Positions 1 through 14,400 of a stretch of 64,000 bases of DNA are shown in pieces. How positions within the stretch are numbered: the stretch's first letter is position 1; every line of letters starts with the position of its first letter. The position numbers and the translations under genes were made by a program. Source of the DNA: Plectrocnemia conspersa (Eukaryota; Arthropoda; Insecta; Trichoptera; Polycentropodidae); contig VTFK01000092.1 in the NCBI GenBank assembly GCA_009617715.1, positions 1,736,001-1,800,000 on the forward strand. Direction: 5' to 3'. The notes below the pieces were generated by a model, which saw only the letters and a program-made list of their open reading frames with translations, did not search any database and was not told where the DNA came from.

Positions 1-863
1 TTGTCCGAGGTTACCAAGAACGGGAGGTAAAGTGGGGGTAATTCAGTCGACTTGGCCAGCTTCGAACGCTTCCGAACATTGTCGGCAAACAGATCGAAGT
101 CAAAGAAACCGAAGTCGGAGTTACTCTATCGATCGCGATACTTCCCCTTTCGCTCTCTCGCGTGTTAAGTGACGAGAGTGAGAAAGATAATGATATGGTT
201 TTTCATAAACTGAGATAGAACGAGTATGCGCATAGGCGTCCTATGGTCAACACGCATGACGAGCGCTGCATCGTGGTCACGTGGTCAAGTTATAATACCA
301 CATGCTTATCGGGGACTTCAACAGACTGATATCTTTGCATATTTTAGGACACCAAAATGGATTAAATATATTTTTGATAGTATATTCTTCTAACAGATAT
401 CGTTATTATATTTTATTTCATATAAAATTAAATAATAAAAAAATAATTAGTGGTACTTGATTTTGTTAAAAAAAATCGTTTCGAATATCCCTATTTATTT
501 TCCTAGATCGGTTTATATAAATGTCACACTATAACGAATTTTTATTTAAAATCGATGGCGACAAATTCTAGGATAGTCACAGATGTGGTGTTCGTATTCT
601 GAAGTATCATTTTTATGCCTTATGGCATTTTGCAAAAGCCGACAAAGATTTTGCGTAAATTGAATATTTACGACCGAAAAGTTTTCACTGATATTGTATT
701 GGTGAGTGCCCACACAAACTTTTATAATTATCAGTAGCGTAATTTTAATAACATAACAATTTAAAAATTGCGATTATTTGGCACATTTTTCGATCGCTCG
801 CAAATATGCCAGCTATACATGACAGCAGCCGCCGTGCGTAAGTCATTCACGCCCGCCGTCCGA
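1..863 (+). mobile_element. Truncated copy of a dispersed TIR element (same family as 33539-34587)
   Basis: Bases 1-863 are closely similar, with small indels, to about 33645-34478. Shared blocks include TTGTCCGAGGTTACC, the run CTTCCCCTTTCGCTCTCTCG and the stretch near 640-680 with TTTACGACCGAAAAG. The left end, including the terminal inverted repeat, lies outside the window. Similarity stops after GCCGTCCG near 863, so the right TIR is missing or replaced. Relative to the other copy it has a short insertion after GGGAGG near position 30. I see no transposase frame, so it is a non-autonomous or decayed DNA element. Confidence 0.8.
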
Positions 864-3295
864 TATTTGATGCTGGGATGTGATTTATAAAAAAAAGTCT
901 CGAGATGTTCATTATTTAGAGATAATAGATATCAAGTTTTTTTAACTATTTTAATTATTTACATTGTGGTTAACGGTGTGAATTCGGTTATGAAGTCAGT
1001 TTAAGTATTTGATATGGTGCAGTGACTATGAATCAGTGACTAAAAACTGAAAGATCTGGGTTTGAACCATAAATGCACCCTAGTTTTTTTTTAAATTGAT
1101 TCCGTATCTAAAAATTATTATAGTGATTATTATATAATAAATAATTATGGTTTATAAATAATTTTCAAGCTTTGATTTTAGTCTAGTGTCTCACTACATG
1201 CTAAGTAATTACTGATTGTGTTTACACGGTTGTAACTTATTGTTGCAACTGAAGATTTATAATTAATAACTATATCTTTATGTTTACTCAACACTATCAC
1301 CAAAATAATTTTGTTCTCAAATTATGAATTAAGTTCTTCTTTGCTTTCTACTTGTTATAAATATCTGCTTGACTTATTATTAACCTGATTAAATGACTGA
1401 TATCGACTTAAATTTGTCATTGCTTTCTACTTACACATCAATAACTTTCAATTTAGTCATTGCAATTTGACTCAGGTGGTCTGGCTCATTATATGCCATT
1501 TTCTCACCAGCTTCCGAGAACAACACTTGCTTTCTCGACTTTCGCAATGCTAGACATTTAAAATCACATCTGGCACGTTTGAATCATGTGCAACAACACC
1601 TGACAAAAAAAACACCAATCACTCTCATGTGTCACACGAATAGCGCCAAACTTTACCATAACGAATCGCCTTTTGTTGCCTAACGATTTTTTAACCCGCA
1701 TTCGTTTTATCGTTACGCAACAATTGTTTAGCTGACACATCAGAGTTGCATCCAATGAAAATGGAGTCAAATGTCAATTTTAGGCCCGTGACATGCGTAT
1801 TTTTATTATGTGGACAGTACCGAATTGATTTTGTTTTTGATGCTCGATGTTTTCTTCTCGCTCTTTCGAGATCCATCACTTTTTTTCCTGGAAACGTTTC
1901 ACGTAGCAAGAACTTCTAAATTTAGACATGTCCGTATAAATTTAGATAGATCAAAATTAATTTGATACAGTAGCCGAGACTATCTCGGATGGGACATATT
2001 ATTATTACTAAATAAATATTTATGATGATCCATTATATACTTTTGTTATTGTATTCGATTTAGTATATTGCTGTTGGTTATTTAATATTGTTCATCATTT
2101 TTCATCTTCATTGCTAAGCGTTATATAAATATATATTTTACCAAAGAAAGAATTTCATTAAAACATTTATACTTTATTACATTTTAAAATGAATCCTATC
2201 TACTTACACAAAAGTCATTCCATATTTATATGTACGTTTTTGCTCTTCAATTTACATACATTTAATTCGCTGGCTTCTTTCAATGTTCGCATTAGGTCTT
2301 TTCTTATATATAAATTACCTAAATATATATATAATAATAAATGTAATAAATACGCCCTTTACATTGTTCGCCTTGATAATAAAATAACGACCTGCGTTAT
2401 ATAAGAAAACATGAAAACGATTGGTTAAATTTAACCGAAAAACGTTCGACACAAAAGCGAGTTAACCGAACAATGAATTTATTCATATTTTGTCCCTTCA
2501 ATGGGTAGGGTAAACTGCGGTTAATCAAACACTTTTTTGTATTAAATTATATGAAATAACAATTAATATTTGACCAAAATAATTTACCATGTTTTATTAC
2601 TTGACACTGATTGACACAAACACATACATATATGTAATACATACATTAAACAAAATACATCATTTATTCAGTGCTCAAAGTGATTACCTGCTTTGCGAAA
2701 CATACGACATTTATGTAAAATATGTAACTTACAAATTATATATTTATACTTGAATTGCAAATCTGGTTACATTTCAGATACAATTTAGTTTATTATTAAT
2801 CTAATATAGTGGGGGTTTTTATCTGCACAATTAATTTTTATTAACTAAAATAATGGGGTAATTCTAATGAACTTTTCTCAAAAGTAGGGGCCAAACAATG
2901 GAAAGAGAGCTCGGGACTAAACAATTACGTTCATTTTTTTAAATATTTCACGGACCACCTATTAGCACACCCGTCGCGAGACATTAATCTCTCGTACTCA
3001 TCAATAAGTACCATAAAAATACTACCCGTTGTGTGGAAAGGATGCGCGATAGACAATGTATTCTACATTGCGCAAAAGGGCATTGTTTTTTATGCTACTT
3101 TTTGTTAACGTTTGCCAGAGCGACCAACTGGTCGTTTCACTCTTAAGGTGTAAATACATTTCGTGGGTGTGTCCAAGCCTTCTAGCATTATCATATGTGA
3201 TCCGACAAATACGACTGAAATCAAGAGTATAGACGTTCTGGCGAAACGTTAAGAGGATATCATTTCTACATCAGCACTCAATCTACGTAATATAT
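864..3295. other. AT-rich non-coding stretch (probable intron or intergenic)
   Basis: Apart from a tRNA-like box near 1014-1082, I see no supportable gene. Open frames here are short, lack codon bias or domain similarity, and run through AT-rich sequence. A small hairpin (CAATGTA-TTC-TACATTG) lies near 3054-3070. Confidence 0.5.
1014..1082 (+). repeat. tRNA-like pol III box fragment (possible SINE)
   Basis: The segment has an A-box-like start (TGGTGCAGTGACT) and, about 40 bases on, a B-box-like GGTTTGAACC at about 1059-1068. The spacing suits a tRNA-derived promoter. No complete cloverleaf or acceptor stem can be drawn, so it is not a functional tRNA. It is probably a tRNA-derived SINE head or a decayed tRNA copy; chance similarity is possible. 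Confidence 0.35.
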
Positions 3296-4010
3296 ATATA
3301 TATTAAGTACATAAGTGTTTTTGCGCATTTGTATGATGTATGAATTTCACAAGAAAAAATCGGTAATCACAGCACCCATTTATGCAGTCTATAGTGAAGT
3401 TTTACAATTTCAAAAATCGTTCAAAAGATTTAAATCTGGAATTTTTTGTTTGAAAGACAAGCCTAGAAGTGGGACTCAAAAAACATCGGTGATGATCACG
3501 TAGCTGCAGAAATTAAAGCCAATTAAGATGTCGATTCAGGATCTAACAGATAAGACGTGATATTCATGGTCTATCATTCAAAGAAGTTTAAAAAATATTC
3601 AGGAAGCCTGAAGTGGGACATCAAAAATCATCGATGATAACTTCATAGCTGCAGAAATTGAAGCCAATACAGAGATTTCGATTCAGGAGTTAGTAGTTAA
3701 GACAGGATATTCATGGTTGAAGATGCAAAGAAGTTTAAAAAATATTGGGAAGGCGCGTGGGAACCACACACACTAAGCGACGAGAACAAGGCAACGCGCC
3801 TGCCACATACTGCGAGAATCACGCGAGAAAAAATGAATGCTCTCGGATGGAAAACTATTGATCACCCTCCATCAGATTACCATTTACTTAGATCTCTACA
3901 ATATAATTTAGATGATAAAAAAATAAATAGTGTTAGTGAAGTTTTAACATTTTTTTTCTAATATTTTAACTAATATTTTACAAACGTGGGATTAAAAACT
4001 TGCCTGATCA
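3296..4010 (+). pseudogene. Decayed, internally deleted mariner transposase
   Basis: Translated pieces match the mariner transposase in order. The N-terminal DNA-binding part gives FKSGIFCLKDKPRSG (family pattern FRSGDFSLEDEPRSG) at about 3432-3476. The second helix-turn-helix gives QELVVKTGYSWLKMQRSLKN at about 3683-3745. The WVPHEL-like motif appears as WEPHTLSDENK at about 3758-3790. After a deletion of most of the DDD catalytic core, the C-terminal part gives HTARITREKMNALGW then SDYHLLRSLQ at about 3808-3906. YSPDLAP, which normally sits between HPP and SDYH, is missing. In-frame stops, frameshifts and a partial duplication of the DNA-binding part make it inactive. I could not place clean terminal repeats. 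Confidence 0.85.
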
Positions 4011-7000
4011 GTTAATCCAAAACTCTTGTTCTAATGTACGGTACTTTCAATTTAATTCAGAAACGCAAGCGCAAATAAGTGAAAAAATCGTTTCTTATAT
4101 ATACTCGTTGACGCGACTCGAGAGAATCATATCACAGCATACCTTGTAACATTTTTTTGTAAAATAAAAATGAATAATATTTATTTTTCCTTGTGTAAAT
4201 GTATATTTTCTTTTACTTTTAAATAGCTAGATTTAAAAAAAAAACTTTTTTATTACTTTTAATATTAAAAACGAGTCAGTTGTATGCTAATGGGCCTACG
4301 CGCAAGGTCTTTATGCAAGGTACACAATGCCCTCAAGCTCATGTTTTATATACATATATCGATAGAATCTGTAATTCTTTCTATTGTATATAGGACACTT
4401 AAATTGGTTATTGCTACTGTGCGTTAAAGCTCATTGCTATCCATTTTATTAAAAATTAAATTAAAGTAGTATTCTTAGCATAGAATAGATCACTTTTTAT
4501 GATGCTGAATCGTAATCAATTTATATTTTCAATCTCATAAAAATGTTTTTTACAATCCACAATATGATCATTAACGAAATACAAATAATTTTATTCATAT
4601 TATTGAAATACAATAGAAACATGAATGGGCTAATATTTTAACCTTGCGGAATTCCTCACGTTGCAATATATTCAGCAACATGTCATATTGACGAGATTAA
4701 AAAATTTAATAATTTCATGTAAAAACTCAAACTTATTAATATTTTTAACAATTAAGGTATGACAAAGTGTATCTAAAGCCTATTCAAAATCAGGGTTGAC
4801 TACCGATACATAAAAACCATGCTGTATTTTGAAGCATACTTATAAAGTATGATTTCAAATACTTTTCTAATTTTCAATACGAAAGAGAAAGTATTTATTT
4901 TTAACGATAGATTGAAAACTAACAACAGCAGATGTACAATAAGGTCATGCATTTTTTAAGCATACCAACTGAAATGAAATATATAATAGCCGCTTCACAA
5001 TGCTTTTGTTGAAGTTATTTTTCTAATAAGATTTATGGTGAATCAAGAGGTGGAGGTATACTAATGTATTCTAATTAGAATGAAACAGTGCATTCATTCT
5101 ATCTGTATGACTGGTGTCAGTACGCCCCAGGCTTACCCCACGTCTATGACATATTTAAGTATTTTATTCGCTGCGATTTTACCCTAGTAGTTTTTTCCTG
5201 TGCACGCCGCTTTTTGAGGATCGAAAACTCATTAAACGTGCCCACCGGTGTGCAAAATCGCATCGACACTCATGCGGCCGTGCCTAATGAGTGCCACATA
5301 TGTAGAGAGTGCATTTTTGTGCAATTTTGCACTAGTGTACTTGACATTAAAATCTATAGCAGGCTTTCAGCAGGCTGAAAACTCGCCGATTTGCGGTGAA
5401 TTTTAAAATAACACCCGTGTGTTAGGTTTCGTCAGTACCACTTGGTCGTTTAATTAAATTGTTATTCTGCGAATTTCACGTGAAATGTATTTTTTGATAT
5501 AGTTTACCGCGAATTCGCTCTGGCTGTTGTGGTTTTTCGACAGAAAATAAAATAATTCAACCAAATACCGCAGTATAATAAAACATGCAGATTTGATATT
5601 GTATGTATAAAAACATATTAGCTTTGAATGAATGTTAAATTAATATTAATAAGCTTTGACTGGTTTTATATAATTTATGTATAAAATATATGAGTTTTTA
5701 ATGAATGCGAAATTAATTAAAATAACATTTTAATCAATTCCATATCAGATAAACGTGATAATGGCATTAAAATAATAATTACTTAAATATTGTATATATA
5801 TATATATATATATATTTAATTCATATATGTCCATATGCATACAATTATATTTTACGTTTTCGGGTCGCGCATCCCTTACCAAATGATATCCAACCTACAC
5901 GAAGGACAATCGGCTGAATTATATCTACCGGCTCGTGAATAACAATAAACCGCCGTAGAGACAGCTTTTTACAAATTTTTGGAACATATTTTTCACCATT
6001 GAATCGTTTCATTCACGTCGCGTGCAGACTTTAACAATGACCGCATCAATCCATTAAATTATGGTCGTTTCAGCACAAAAATGATTTTTTTCAAACCCTT
6101 GTGTTCTTATATATGTAACGAGAGAAGAATCATTTGAATTCTTAGAACGTTTCCTAGACGCTTATCGATGGCCATTTGAAATTCAGAAGCGAGCTTAAAG
6201 CTATGGAAATTTTTATGGTTGAATCTGATGCATTAGTCAAATTTAACTCTTTGTGTTATGTAAGGAGGCAAATGAAATGTAAATTTTACTTAAGATAAAA
6301 TAAAATATATAGCATTAATTAAAATATTTAATTAAACTACAACAATCTTGTTTGATAAGGTCCGTTTTCAGAATCCAACAGCGCCCAATCTTATCTCATT
6401 TTCTCACACCACAGTAACCCTATCCCATAGAGATTGCAACAGAAAGATTGCGTGATGAGACAACGCACTTTTGACACAAGATACTCTCGATTTTCGCACC
6501 AAAAAGGGAAAAGATAAACCCAAACCGGGTTCAAGGTCCAATTCGGAGTTCAAAGCCTCCAAAACCGAAAGATATTGAGTCATATGAAAGCCTGTGGCCT
6601 GTGACGGTTTCGTAATTTGTTATTCGCATATCAACCGGCCGTGTAATAAAATACAATTTTGTACGGTTAACGACACATAAAGTTAAATTTAAAAGTATGA
6701 AAACTCATTCAGAGGATTGTATAATTGCGCACGTGACCGTTTTGGTCTGAATATCTGGTCATATTTTGATGAATTTGATGGGTTTATACGTTTTAATTAT
6801 ACGGACGTGAGATTTTTAATTAATTGGTAAATCATAGCGTTTTAAGACCTCCATATGTTAATGTATAAATAAATATAAATTAATTAGATCGTGATGATCT
6901 TATAATTGATCAGATGGGTGGCGAAGTGTAGCAAGTCATTTTATATTTATATATATATTAAATTTATTTAAGTTGGCAAAAAAATACTTATGCATTTAAA

Positions 7001-7282
7001 ATTCCAATAGATATTACTTGAATTATATTTGAAAAATACAACTTTAAATTTTAATATCAAAACTGATCTACTAAATCGTAATATCCCTAATTCTACTTTA
7101 TTAAAAATATAGTTATATACATTTAAAAAATCTTTAGTTCATTGTGGCTATCGTCGAAAACATCAATGTGTTTGTCAAGCTTGTTAAAAAGCTAGATGGC
7201 TCGTTTAAAATAATGATGTCCTGGCCGCAACGGTAAGAACAAGGGACGCAATTGTGACTCTTTAAGGCACTCTAAAACCCAC
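4011..7282. other. AT-rich non-coding stretch
   Basis: No supportable gene. It contains a (TA)n microsatellite at about 5793-5815. A somewhat GC-richer patch at 5090-5400 has an open frame of 96 codons, but the frame matches nothing I recognise and lacks clear splice context. Confidence 0.5.
5793..5815. repeat. (TA)n microsatellite
   Basis: About 11 uninterrupted TA dinucleotides in an AT-rich setting. Confidence 0.9.
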
Positions 7283-7795
7283 AACTCTCGTTATTGAGCA
7301 TTCCCACTGCGACGGTGCCGACTCGATTTTATTGCTTTTGACGTGAATTTTTGACTTCTGAGAAGTGATATATATTTTTGTGCTCTCCTATTGACCAAAA
7401 TTCGGTTTGAAAATACTTTAATCAGCCCTTTCATATTAGAAGTCCATAGTAATATCAGTAAGGATAGCTATGAAATATTTTAAACATAGTGTAATATCGA
7501 AATACAGAACAACTATGGAGCAATATGTGAGATGCGATGTCTGTCTGTACTTATTTTTCCGTTTATTGGATAATATATAATATAACTTGGCTTAGTTTGT
7601 ATTTTGGACTTGACCTAATAAAAATTCTAAGACTTCCATTAGGTTAGGTTTGGGTTTGAACCGCAAAATGAACGTTTCGCAACTGTAAAAAAATGTTTCA
7701 TACATTTTAGAGCGGCATATGGACGCCTATCAATTATATTATATTACATTTTCGCTAGTAGAAATATATATCTACTGGTGAAAATGTATTCCGAA
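7283..7795 (-). mobile_element. MITE family M1, copy 1
   Basis: On the minus strand this segment resembles 24964-25385 and 60625-60930. One end reads GAGCATTCCCACTGCGACGG (about 7295-7314). The other end is a hairpin: TACATTTTC...GAAAATGTA at 7745-7788. Shared internal blocks include ATTTTATTGCTTTTGACGTG and TTTTGACTTCTGAGAAG. This copy carries roughly 50 extra bases (about 7640-7690, TTAGGTTAGGTTTGGG then a tRNA-like GGGTTTGAACC) that copy 2 lacks. No coding frame, so it is non-autonomous; the parent superfamily is unknown. Confidence 0.75.
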
Positions 7796-8214
7796 ATAAT
7801 TTTACTGAAATGACATATTTTAAAAAATATTTTCGGGATAGATTCGAGACTGTTTTTTTTTCTAGATTTTTTTTTAGGAATAACCACATGACACTGAATT
7901 ATAATATTTATTTATTTTTCTGCATTAGAGTTGTCAAATTATCGATAATACAATCTATAAAAACATTTAATTTATATAAATCAGCTGGTGCTGTTGTTGA
8001 TTGTTCGTTATTTTTTTGCTTCTTTCTTAGGTATTTTATCTGAATTTTCAGAACGAATACTTAAATAGACCACTACTAATTTACTATGTCTAATATTTTT
8101 TAAACGTTTAAAAAGCAATAAAGTCAATAATAATTTGCAAACAAATTTTAATACAAACGGTGCTGCGTCAAAAACTACAATCTGTCCCTTTGAATAATAA
8201 TGTTTATTGGTCAG

Positions 8215-8460
8215 TACTACCTAGAAAGTGGGCGCTTTTGAAGGCAATGTTCCGCTACCTTTATTTATTGTGTGTATAAAAAGGACTGAAGGAACTTATA
8301 CCTGAAATACAGTAGTACATACATCTCAAGCAACTGTAGTTCAGTTCAGATTTATTATTTGAGGTCGGTTTTCACATTTCTTGTTAATATATTCTTGCTA
8401 TGATTTTTCCAGTCGGGCCCCGGGAGTTTGTCCCCTCTTCCCTCCCCCCTCTCAGATAAA
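8215..8460 (+). repeat. Dispersed repeat with C-rich tail, copy 1
   Basis: Similar to 49490-49700. Shared blocks are ACCTAGAAAGTGGGCGC (GTG versus ATG in the other copy), TTTTGAAGGCAATGTTCCGC, ATTTGAGGTCGGTT, and a C-rich end containing GGGCCCCGGGA followed by runs of C. Two copies in the same orientation with patchy decay suggest a transposable element fragment of unknown class. No open reading frame. Confidence 0.7.
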
Positions 8461-11400
8461 ATTACTCTGTAAAAGCTTCAGCGATATTATTATACAGTAA
8501 AAGTTCATCCGTGTAGCTTTTAGATGTAATAATTTCAGAGTGTTAAATTTAAACTAGAACTGCAAAGACGAAATAAATCTAGTGTGATTCACAAACATCT
8601 GGTTTAATTGCGACAAATCTAAGTTGCATAAAAATAATGTTTCCTCAGTCAGTAATCAGCATTAGATTCACTTATCAGAAAACACATTATCTCTAACAAA
8701 TAATTAATTGAGTTAACTATTTCTACATGTATCTTAATTTGTCATGTGAAAATAACAGTAATTTTAGTTCAAGCTCGCATTTGATATTCTTTTTACTGAA
8801 TCGTTGAATAAAATATATAATTTGAAAGCAAACATAGTTTACCACTGAGCTTAACGAATGGCACTTGTAGGACATCCCACGCAAATTATCACAAATGTAT
8901 TAAAATCGCAAGCAAAATACAGATGCTTTTGACTGAGGTATTTGCAACATCCCTTGCAGCAACGCTCGTAACATATTCATTAGCTCTGGAACATAAATAG
9001 AAGAAACCAAAGTCATTTCGAGACGTGAAAGGGGATTAAACGTCACGATCAAAACCCTCTATTTAGCAGTGTCGGTGTTAAAGTCGCTTTAGAAAAAAAT
9101 CTGCGATGACATCGCTGGTTTTTTTATGGCGTAAAAAAGCGTTAATTGCGATGTGGTGGCGCCTAATGACGGCGAAAAGTGGCCGTAATTGGAGGAGACC
9201 TCGTTTTTCATCTTGAAACGTGTTATAATTGGAGATTTTCGACAGACTCGTAACCAAAGAGACACCAGAAATTAAATACGAATTAAACGAACCGTGCGTG
9301 TCAGATAATATAATGTACTATGCTCTCGTGCTTTTATTGCGATAAGAGAAAATAATATGACGGGCTACTTTTAAGTGCCTAATTTCTATGCTAAATCTGG
9401 TTCTGTAGTGAAATCTTTAAAGAAGAAATCATTAATTTAATAATAATGCAGGATATTTTTTTACAGCTTATTTCTCGTAAAGTGTTAATTCCATTATCTG
9501 CCAAAATAAAATTTATTTCATAAAATATAATATAGAATAAATATTTTTATTTATTTTTATTTAATGATCATTAAATTGTTTTATTAAAATGGCAACGCTT
9601 AATAAAAAAAACTTTGGACAAGAAAGGGTTAAGTGTAAATAAATCAACTATATTTTATTAAATTAATATTTCTATTAAACTACCGCTTTTAAATATACGC
9701 TATGAAAATAGAAAGTAATCATAATAGTATCAAGAAAATTTAATGACTCAATCGCTAATTAAAGCAACACTGCAAAATTTCCAAAAAATAAGTATACCAT
9801 TGATTTGTTAAAAAAGAAAGTTTACATAGATGAACAAATCAAAAAATAAAAGATATATAATAAATAAGCAATAAATATAGGAGCTCTTATTAATTCCTTT
9901 TTTAATGAATGAAATTAAGGCACACAGTTTTATATTCTTTCTGTACAGTTGTTTTATAAAAAATATTATGTAATATTGTGTACCTTATAATTTTCCATAC
10001 CGTGTTCCTCAATAATAGACGGTGGCTTTGTTAACATTTTTAATCTAATTACACGTCTAAAATTTATGCTGTATTACAAACAATTTAACTAATTTCGCCT
10101 TTTCCATTTTGTTTCAGGTCAGTCATCGTTTCGTTTCATTACCTGTCAGAAACAATGCAATTACGCAAATAACGTTTGAGAACCGCCGGTAAGCCATTGT
10201 TTAAATTTTAGCCCAATGTTTCGCCGATCTACAGTTTAATAATAATACAGTGTATAAGTGGGTTGGAATTTAATTACGCGAATCCGTCAGGTTCGACGTA
10301 AGGTTGAAAATCCTCGGCGGCTAGTTTTGCCCACGCTGCAAATGCGGCCCTGGGGAGCTTTGAACTCGCAGCCGGACCTGGACTCGTGCCAGATACGCCC
10401 ATATCTTTCAACCATCACCATATCATCATTTGGCGATCGGTCTTGGATTACAAATTGCCATGAGGAACTCGAATCGTTGGTTCAAGGGACATATAATCAA
10501 AAACTTGGGTTGGGTAATAAGTCATTGTGTCATGTTTTATTTATATTATAATTGCTCGCATATTTTATTATATTCACTGCATTACCCTTTTTCTAATTAG
10601 TGATCCTGGTGGATATTATTTATTAAAAAATAATGTATAAATCGAAAGCAATCGTAGGGCCTTTTGCGTTCGGTCATGTCTGCAATGGGGACGCCCGGCC
10701 AAGGACAGCAAGTCCTTGGCCGGATAAGCCAACACGTTATATATTAGTAGTTTAAAAGTGTTTTTTAGAAACATTTTTATTAGTTCAATTTAGTTTCGAA
10801 AAAACTTTATTTATCAAAAAAATATGTCTAACTTACAATTATAATTTTTTTAAAAAGTAAATTTTAGATGATGAAGATTTATATTAGAGTTATTTTTAAG
10901 ACTAACTAACAATTTATATTTTGTATAACAGATTAATCAATGATTGTTAACTGAAATTTTTTCCGAAATTTCCTCATTTTTATAATGCAAGTACCACAGA
11001 CTTTGCAAATATCTCATGCCTTTTAAGCCGTATTTCGTAAACCAAAAAAGCAAACATGGTTTAATAAACCCATTTCTCTCAGTGTTGCTATTGTTAGCGT
11101 CTGATTTAACCGCGGTTTAGCAAAACGTAACATTATGCGGTTATAATAACCGCGCACGCGTTGACACAGTTAGAGAATGCGTGTCACAGCCTTCGCCACT
11201 TTATATAATGGTCAGAGCGTTAACCGTTCGTTAGTTGTGTATATAAATAAATAAAATACAGAACGCAGCATCGTTATCTTCTGAACGTAACTTCTGAGCG
11301 ATGCATTTATAAATCGATATTTTTTACTTGAGTTGACTTTGAGTGGATGGAATCTGTGCCAATAACGTCTGTACGTAAGAAGCTGACGATGATCGATAAG

Positions 11401-14400
11401 TGTCTATAAGAATTTAATTGCTACAGATGAATGATTTATCAATTCCTATTGGATGTTAAACTATATAATTAATTTTAAATCAATAAGTATGTTATTACGG
11501 TACATACATATTATCAACTTGAAAGCTTAAATTTATAATTTGATATGTCATTAATATTTCATTAAACTCTTAATTTAATGTGTCATAAACTCGTGTAGAA
11601 AATAATAATATTTGGCTATTTTATTAATTTTCACTAGTAATCTTAATTCATAACTTTAGCTTCTGTTTAGACAATCAGAAAAAAAATGAAACTTGAATAA
11701 TATTGAACCACAATTGCCTGTTAACTAGCACTGTATTTCATTCCACAGTTTCATTAAAGCAATACTACATATTTTTCATATACAAAGATTGATGAAGTCA
11801 ATAAAACTGTGGTTTAAAATAACTACGCATCCCTAGCACATACCCGAAAATGCGGTTGGCTTTTTTGACAGTATTATTTTTAACTTTGTTGACATGTTGC
11901 ATTTATAGCGCTTCTATATGTCCACGTGCATCACACACATGAAATACCATACAAAAAGCACGTCATTAAAAAAGGGCTTAACGAATCGAGCATCGCTTTA
12001 TTTCAACTCAATTTCAAGCCAATTTCTATGTATCTACAATTAAAAAAAAAACTAGCATCATCAGAACCCGTTTAATATGCAGCGACTCTTTGATGCACCC
12101 CTTTGAAGACCCCCAGACGAGACTTTTGTTCGGAAAAATGCGGCCCTGCTTCCAGTATCCGCAGAATATACACATCCCTCTTTTTCTACAACAGGTGCGG
12201 CTTAAAAATTCGCTGACTGCTTATCGATCAACCAATTAATGATTTATTAACCATGACTTCTAAATATTCATATACATATGTATCTATATAATATAATCCA
12301 AACATTCATTTGGACAACTCCCAACTCATTTTGAACTATCCGGCACTTCCACTCGAGAAAGTATCCATCCACAGGACGTGTCTGGCCACAAAATAGTCGT
12401 CCTTGAAGCTTCTCGACACACTAACTAACTTACAAATTGGATCCGACCGGATTAAAGCGGCGTGTTAAACCCACGACTGATCCGATAATCCGAAATCCTT
12501 TGTAACGCGAGAACTATGATTGTCAACCAGATCGTGTCGTCTGTATGCCACTTGTTTAAACATATTACGTAGTTATATATTTTTTACATGCAAAACTGTT
12601 TACTGTATGAGCAATGCGTCCATAAATTATATTAACAGATACTTGGGTAATGCCGAAAGTCTCAAGATATTCAAAAACTAACAATATTTCTATTTAAAGA
12701 AAGATTATTTCTTGTTGACATACAAATTGTCTAGATTTTTCAAAACCAAACGAGCTACACTGAAATTTGATCTGAAACTGTTTTATATCCTAAGACTAAT
12801 TAGTTGTTCATGCTTGGACTTTTTTTAAAAAAAGCCATGACATTATTCAGGAATTTTTGAAAAGTCAATGTTTTATAACAATAATACATATGTCTCTTTC
12901 TGCGAATAATTTTCACTTAAAATCTTTGAGAATATGATGGAATTGATTTTATTAGATCAGATCAGATCTTAAATTCCTCTTTCGTACAATACATTTAATA
13001 TAAGACACCTTGCTATTATCATGTAAATTGTAAGTATCCTTAGATTTTTATTAATAAGTTAGTCCTACAGTTATTATTTCATATCTCTTGCAGTCATATT
13101 ATCAATGCAAGAGATATCAAATAAAGCAGCATTCTGCTATATTTTTTTTTGAAGCAAAAGCTTTAGTATGTTTATGCATATATGTCACTCCAAAGAGTGC
13201 TAATAGAGTAGGAAGTTCCGAAACGGCGCGAGTGCAGTGACAGACTCTCTTTCATCGTTACAGGCATATCAAATAGTATTGCATATAAAACTTCGCAGAA
13301 ACTAGTTCGATATAACTATTTTAAAAACACAAAAAAATATGGAAACTAAAAATATAGTTTAGATCTACTAGAGCATTTTAAAAATAATATATTCCGGTAG
13401 TTTCCAAGAATCAAAACTTTTATTTGCTATTAAAATATTATATTGCATTATATTAAAAAATAAAAATATAATATTGAAAAAGCATACATAATAATTTAAT
13501 TACAAAAATAATTAAAGGGCATAATAAATAATTACATGTATTTATTATTTATAACAATGAAAACAATCACAGTTTTAATTATTTAATATTACATAACAGT
13601 AATTGTACAATTAAATAATAAAAATTAAAATACATATTTTATTTTTTGTAGCAAAACAAGTTTTAGAAGGACCAAAGCATTTAGGTTAGAATTAGATTAA
13701 TGTTAGTAGTAAATATACTATATCTAGCTTTCCGTTGATGTTGGCGCAATTGTAAATAAGATTTACATAAAATTTTAATATTTTGAATCCGTTTTCCGAT
13801 TGGTCGCTAAAAATCGTTTCTACTACATTTATTATTTTTTACCGAAAAAATATTTTTCTGGTATAATAGTCGTTTGGTTTATTCTTCTTCGATTGTCAAT
13901 TAATGAAATCTTCATCGGAATTCTCGTCATTAATTACTTCAGTTTCCAATTTCGAAGTATCTAAATTAGAAAAAAATCAATTCCAATAAATCTTTACTAT
14001 TATTCATAATATTTTTTTGAAAGCAACTTAAAAAAATTAGTTTTCATTGCTAACACTGTCAAGCTTTTCTAAAAAATGTATAAACTAATGAGCTGCAGAT
14101 TTTTTACTTCTTCAATTTTTGATTTCAGAACCCTTTCTCTTGGAACACGAGACGATACAAAAGCCGAGTGTTCTCGAGTTCTCTCGACACAGAATCCCTA
14201 ACATTGACTGTTAAAAATAAAAAATAGATAAAACTGTAGCTTATTTTAAAACCTAGACTTATTTTAACACTTAATCTATATAATAAATTTAAATTGAAAA
14301 CCCTTTTTTCATAATTTTTTGATAAACTAATAAATGTATGTATTACCTAAATCTTTTACAAATTCAAAGATTCATTCTCATAGAGCAAAAAATGCAATCC

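Noticed and set aside
10258..10551. A 97-codon open frame with a SINE-like GAGCTTTGAACTCGC word
   Set aside because: I could not establish a tRNA-like A box, splice sites or a protein family, so neither a SINE nor an exon is supported.
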